This document shows positions 13,313 through 16,444 of a DNA stretch of 16,444 nucleotides, one piece after another. Origin of the DNA: Flavobacteriales bacterium. Lineage in GTDB: Bacteria; Bacteroidota; Bacteroidia; Flavobacteriales; BACL11. The notes under the pieces were generated by a model. That model did not search any database, had not been told where the DNA came from, and saw only the letters and a list, made by a program, of their open reading frames with translations. The stretch covers positions 1 through 16,444 of the forward strand of contig JABJNS010000186.1 in the NCBI GenBank assembly GCA_018664745.1, given 5' to 3'. A program made the translations under genes and the position numbers. Positions within the stretch are counted from its first letter, which is position 1. Each line of letters begins with the position of its first letter.

Positions 13313-14946
13313 TAAAGAGTTTACAAATTCAAAATTATGCTTTACTAAAAGATGTTTGCATTAATTTTATGGATGGATTTACAGTTGTTTCAGGAGAAAC
13401 TGGAGCTGGTAAATCAATTATGCTAGATGCTTTATCTTTACTTTTAGGAAAAAGAGTAGAGCGTTTTTCTGAAGATAAAAATACTTCCAAAAGTATTATT
13501 GAAGGTGTATTTTTAATTGACTCATCTAGGTATCAATTTTTTAAAGATAATGATTTAGATTTTGATGAAGAAACTGTTGTAAGAAGAGAAATAAATCAAA
13601 ATGGAAAAAGCAGGGCCTTTATAAATGATACTCCTGTGCTATTAAATACTTTAACTGCTTTTGGAAAACAGGTTGTTGAAATTCATGCTCAACATCAGTC
13701 GGTATTACTAAAAGATGAAGATGCTCAATTTAAGTTGATTGATCAGTTGGCAAAATCAGAAAAAGAATTAGCAAATTACCAGCATGAATTAAAGGGATAT
13801 ACTAGATTAAAATCAGAGTTGATTACAATAAAAAAATCCGGAAGTTTATCTGCAGCTGAATTAGAGTTCTTGCAATATCAGTTTGATGAATTAAATACTG
13901 CAAATTTATTAGTAAATGAAAAGGAGGAATTAGAACAACAGATTTCATTATTAGAGAATGTAGATGGTATTGCTAAAGCAATCTCAGAGAGTGAGTTTTT
14001 ACTGAATAATGAACAAGGTATTCTAACTTCTATTTCAACTATAAAAAGGCAGTTATTGGAATTTGATTCTTTTAATGAAATATCAGAAAGGGTGGAGAGT
14101 TTGTTGATTGAACTAAATGATATCAATGTTGAATTATCAGATGTAAATAATAAATTAGAAGCTGATCCAGAAGAGTTGTTAAGGCTAAATAATCGTTTAG
14201 ATATTTTAAATAATCTCTTACAAAAACATAGAAAACAGTTTGTTGAAGAATTGATTGACTTTAAAGATGAAGTAGAACAAAAGATTCAAATTTCATCTTC
14301 ATTTGATTTACAATTAAAAGCAAAGCAAAGTGAGATTACTAAGCAGTTATCAGTATTAAAAATTTCATCAGAAATATTGACAAAAAAAAGAATTAAAGTT
14401 TTAGAAAAACTGAAGAAAGAAATTGAGACTCATTTGCAGAATTTAGGGATGCCTTATGCTCAGTTTCAAGTTAATTTAAAAACTATTGATACTTTTCATC
14501 AAAATGGAAATACAGATATTACTTTTCTGTTTTCTGCTAATAAAGGAAGCGCTTTGCAGGAGGTTTCAAAAGTTGCTTCAGGTGGAGAGCTTTCCAGATT
14601 AATGCTGTCAATAAAGTATATTACTGCACAATCCTCAAAAGTAAATACATTAGTTTTTGATGAAATAGACACAGGAGTAAGTGGTGAAATCGCAAGTTTG
14701 ATGGGGGATATGATGCTTGAAATTAGCAAAACTAATCAGCTTGTAGCAATATCACATTTACCTCAAATTGCATCTAAAGCAAATACGCACTTAAAGGTAG
14801 TGAAAACAGTAAATAGAAAGGGTACAATTTCTGATGTAATTGTGCTAAATAAAGAACAAAGAATAGAAGAAATTGCAAAACTTCTTAGTGGTAAAAAATT
14901 AACTAAGGCAGCAATTGATAATGCTGTAGAGTTATTAAATCAATAA
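13309..14946 (+). CDS. recN: DNA repair protein RecN
   Basis: RecN is an SMC-like ATPase acting in the repair of double-strand breaks. The 545-residue protein has the usual order: N-terminal head with QIQNYALLKD and Walker A GETGAGKS (29-36), RecN motif EIHAQHQS (124-131), two coiled-coil arms rich in E, K, L and Q (about 150-380) around a turn, then the C-terminal head with ABC signature VASGGELSRLMLS and Walker B TLVFDEIDTGVSGE (about 447-460) and the switch-region ISHLPQIA. Length is standard (about 550). It overlaps DUF4835 by ATGA. I see no LexA-type operator upstream, and its location inside an operon suggests constitutive expression. The fabI box lies a few bases after its stop. Confidence 0.96.
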   Translation: MIKSLQIQNYALLKDVCINFMDGFTVVSGETGAGKSIMLDALSLLLGKRVERFSEDKNTSKSIIEGVFLIDSSRYQFFKDNDLDFDEETVVRREINQNGKSRAFINDTPVLLNTLTAFGKQVVEIHAQHQSVLLKDEDAQFKLIDQLAKSEKELANYQHELKGYTRLKSELITIKKSGSLSAAELEFLQYQFDELNTANLLVNEKEELEQQISLLENVDGIAKAISESEFLLNNEQGILTSISTIKRQLLEFDSFNEISERVESLLIELNDINVELSDVNNKLEADPEELLRLNNRLDILNNLLQKHRKQFVEELIDFKDEVEQKIQISSSFDLQLKAKQSEITKQLSVLKISSEILTKKRIKVLEKLKKEIETHLQNLGMPYAQFQVNLKTIDTFHQNGNTDITFLFSANKGSALQEVSKVASGGELSRLMLSIKYITAQSSKVNTLVFDEIDTGVSGEIASLMGDMMLEISKTNQLVAISHLPQIASKANTHLKVVKTVNRKGTISDVIVLNKEQRIEEIAKLLSGKKLTKAAIDNAVELLNQ

Positions 14947-14949
14947 GTT

Positions 14950-14957
14950 TATATTTG
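14950..14957 (+). promoter_or_regulatory. -7 promoter box of fabI
   Basis: TATATTTG matches TAnnTTTG, three bases after the recN stop and 18 bases before the ATG at 14976, giving a leader of about 15 bases. No TTG -33 element is seen at the normal distance. fabI may thus be transcribed both alone and by read-through from the bamD operon. Confidence 0.5.
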
Positions 14958-14975
14958 CAAAATAAATTATACAAA

Positions 14976-15824
14976 ATGGCAAACAATATTTTAAAAGGAA
15001 AAAGAGGAATTATTTTTGGAGCATTAGATAGTAAGTCTATCGCTTGGAAAGTTGCAGAACATGCACATGCAGAGGGTGCAAAATTTGTGTTGACAAACGC
15101 ACCAATTGCTTTGCGTATGGGAACAATTAATGAATTAGCAGAACAAACTGGTTCAAAAGTTATTCCAGCTGATGCAACTTCAATGGAAGATTTAAAAGCA
15201 TTATATGAAGGTGCTATGGAAGAGTTGGGAGGAAAAATTGACTTTGTGTTGCATTCTATAGGAATGTCAGTAAATGTGCGTAAAGGTAGGGCGTATTACG
15301 AGCAAAATTATGATTGGAATATGAAAGGTTATGATGTTTCAGCTTTATCTTTTCATAAGACTATGCAGGCAGCATGGGAGCTAGATGCACTAAATGAGTG
15401 GGGATCAGTTGTTGGTTTATCTTATATTGCTGCTCAAAGGGTTTTCCATACTTATAATGATATGGCTGATAATAAAGCTATGCTAGAATCAATTGCCAGA
15501 AGTTTTGGGTATCACTATGGATTAAGAAGAAAAGTAAGAGTTAATACTATATCTCAATCACCCACTGATACTACAGCAGGAAGTGGTGTTGCAGGTTTTG
15601 ATGGTTTTTATAGGTTTGCTAATGATTTATCTCCTTTAGGAAATGCTTCTTCTGATGAATGTGCTGAATACTGTATTTCAATGTTCTCTGATTATACAAA
15701 GAAAGTGACTATGCAGAATCTGTTTCATGATGGAGGGTTCTCTTTTACTGGAATGAGCGAAACGGCAATGGATACCTATCTAAAAGTGATGGAGGAAGAA
15801 AAAGAATCTTCTAATAAAAAATAA
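14976..15824 (+). CDS. fabI: Enoyl-[acyl-carrier-protein] reductase FabI
   Basis: FabI carries out the last reduction of each fatty acid elongation cycle with NADH or NADPH. The 282-residue short-chain-dehydrogenase fold starts with KGKRGIIFGALDSKSIAWKVA (nucleotide-binding strand and turn). It continues with DFVLHSIG (89-96) and contains the catalytic Y150 and Y160-x6-K167 in LSYIAAQRVFHTYNDMADNK, spaced exactly as in E. coli FabI (two tyrosines ten apart). The C-terminal part has RVNTISQSPTDT and the NAD-site LFHDGGFSFTGMS. I chose ATG 14976 (MANNILKGKRG); an in-frame ATA or TTG extension upstream would run through the promoter box. The gene ends with a strong terminator. FabI is the target of triclosan in other bacteria. 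Confidence 0.95.
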   Translation: MANNILKGKRGIIFGALDSKSIAWKVAEHAHAEGAKFVLTNAPIALRMGTINELAEQTGSKVIPADATSMEDLKALYEGAMEELGGKIDFVLHSIGMSVNVRKGRAYYEQNYDWNMKGYDVSALSFHKTMQAAWELDALNEWGSVVGLSYIAAQRVFHTYNDMADNKAMLESIARSFGYHYGLRRKVRVNTISQSPTDTTAGSGVAGFDGFYRFANDLSPLGNASSDECAEYCISMFSDYTKKVTMQNLFHDGGFSFTGMSETAMDTYLKVMEEEKESSNKK

Positions 15825-15844
15825 TCTAAAAATATTATATAAAT

Positions 15845-15875
15845 AAAAAGTCCACTGCAAAGTGGACTTTTTTTT
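15845..15875. terminator. Strong bidirectional terminator between fabI and clpC
   Basis: A 12-base-pair perfect stem (15845-15856 with 15861-15872) is closed by a GCAA tetraloop and flanked by A on one side and eight T (15868-15875) on the other. It therefore works in both directions. It lies about 20 bases after the fabI stop, and its T tract reaches the stop codon of the convergent clpC-like gene. Confidence 0.92.
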
Positions 15876-16444
15876 ATTGTTCTTTCTTGGTAGACTTTTT
15901 TACTTTTGTTTTAGGCTTAGTTATTTTCATTTCTAAAGCAGACTTATCTTTATTCAGACTTACTTTAATAGTATCTCCTTCTTTTACCTGGGCATTTATT
16001 ATTTCTTCTGATAATGGATCTTCAAAGTATTTTTGAATAGCACGTTTTAAAGGTCTTGCACCAAATTTAGCGTCAAACCCTTTATCAGCAATAAAATCTT
16101 TTGCTTCCTCCGATATTTTAACACTGTATCCTAAAGTGTCAATGCGCTTAAGTAAGCTATTCATTTCAATATCAATAATTTTATTGATATCTTTTTTCTC
16201 TAAACTATTGAATACAATAATATCATCAATCCTATTTAAGAATTCAGGAGAAAAAGCTCTTTTTAAAGCTTTTTCAATTACACCTTTAGAGTGCGAATCC
16301 ATATTATCTTTTTTAGCAGATGTGTTAAATCCAATACCTTGTCCAAAATCTTTTAATTGTCTTGCTCCTATATTAGAAGTCATGATTATAATAGTATTTT
16401 TAAAGCTAATCTTTCTCCCTAAACTGTCAGTCATTTGCCCAACA
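15874..16444 (-). CDS. clpC: ClpC-type AAA+ protease ATPase, C-terminal part (gene runs off right edge)
   Basis: The frame stays open to the right edge (the codons before the internal ATG at 16432-16434 read VGQ), so about 190 C-terminal residues are visible. They belong to the second AAA+ module of a Clp/Hsp100 unfoldase: MTDSLGRKISFKNTIIIMTSN (sensor 1 region), SPEFLNRIDDIIVF with the arginine finger, and the D2-small domain with sensor 2 GARPLKRAIQKYFEDPLSEEI. The sequence DSLGRKISFKNTIIIMTSNIGA and the lysine-rich tail (TKPKTKVKKSTKKEQ) favour ClpC, the partner of the ClpP protease, over the disaggregase ClpB. The N-terminal and first AAA+ domains lie outside the window. It converges on fabI across the shared terminator. 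Confidence 0.88.
   Translation of the reverse strand, partial: VGQMTDSLGRKISFKNTIIIMTSNIGARQLKDFGQGIGFNTSAKKDNMDSHSKGVIEKALKRAFSPEFLNRIDDIIVFNSLEKKDINKIIDIEMNSLLKRIDTLGYSVKISEEAKDFIADKGFDAKFGARPLKRAIQKYFEDPLSEEIINAQVKEGDTIKVSLNKDKSALEMKITKPKTKVKKSTKKEQ

Noticed and set aside
13878..14729. - strand open frames opposite recN
   Set aside because: Low-complexity antisense translations of the coiled-coil and head coding regions.
14955..14975. N-terminal extension of fabI before ATG 14976
   Set aside because: It begins inside the promoter box; MANNILKGKRG is the natural start by family comparison.
1..16444. A defence, mobile or secondary-metabolite system
   Set aside because: Every sizeable gene is housekeeping, or a conserved or envelope-type unknown; there are no integrase, transposase, toxin-antitoxin, nuclease-helicase or repeat-array signals.

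Overview
The window is an AT-rich, gene-dense piece of a Bacteroidota chromosome, most likely of the Flavobacteriia type. This rests on gene content (Bacteroidota-type RNA polymerase omega, DUF4835, DUF6913, DUF5074 propeller, a lipoprotein with a C-K-E-E-D surface-export motif), on upstream boxes matching the Bacteroidota -7 promoter consensus TAnnTTTG, and on the lack of obvious Shine-Dalgarno sequences before start codons. I saw no tRNA, rRNA, CRISPR array, insertion sequence, phage gene or recognisable defence system. No gene-free stretch exceeds about 90 bases.

Left part (1-2121, + strand): the 3' end of a DUF5074/YncE-like beta-propeller gene, a compact terminator-plus-promoter junction, a second propeller gene that encodes a probable surface lipoprotein, and a six-helix DUF998-like membrane protein. 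This is the most accessory-looking part. It may belong to an outer-membrane uptake locus that continues to the left.

Middle-left (2118-4673, - strand): a tight operon of ribD (riboflavin synthesis), a YigZ/IMPACT-family gene and an M42-like metallopeptidase. Its end overlaps the DUF998-like gene tail to tail by four bases.

Right part (4708-15824, + strand): prmC diverges from ribD across only 34 bases. Both genes have a TAnnTTTG box ending four bases before the start codon, which suggests leaderless mRNAs. Then follow an NTF2-like gene, ligA, DUF6913, dapA and a glutathione peroxidase-like gene, almost all touching or overlapping. After a promoter-bearing gap come bamD, rpoZ, coaBC, DUF4835 and recN, again overlapping, then fabI behind its own -7 box. 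A strong bidirectional terminator separates fabI from the convergent 3' end of a ClpC-type AAA+ ATPase at the right edge.

Functionally this is mostly housekeeping: translation termination (PrmC), replication and repair (LigA, RecN), cell-wall and lysine precursor synthesis (DapA), outer-membrane assembly (BamD), transcription (omega), coenzyme A and fatty acid synthesis (CoaBC, FabI) and protein quality control (ClpC). The points most worth a second look are the overlapping leaderless divergent promoters, two altered signature residues in the CoaC half of CoaBC, the tandem surface propellers, and the two uncharacterised proteins (DUF6913, DUF4835) embedded among essential genes. I did not find a convincing new multi-gene system.
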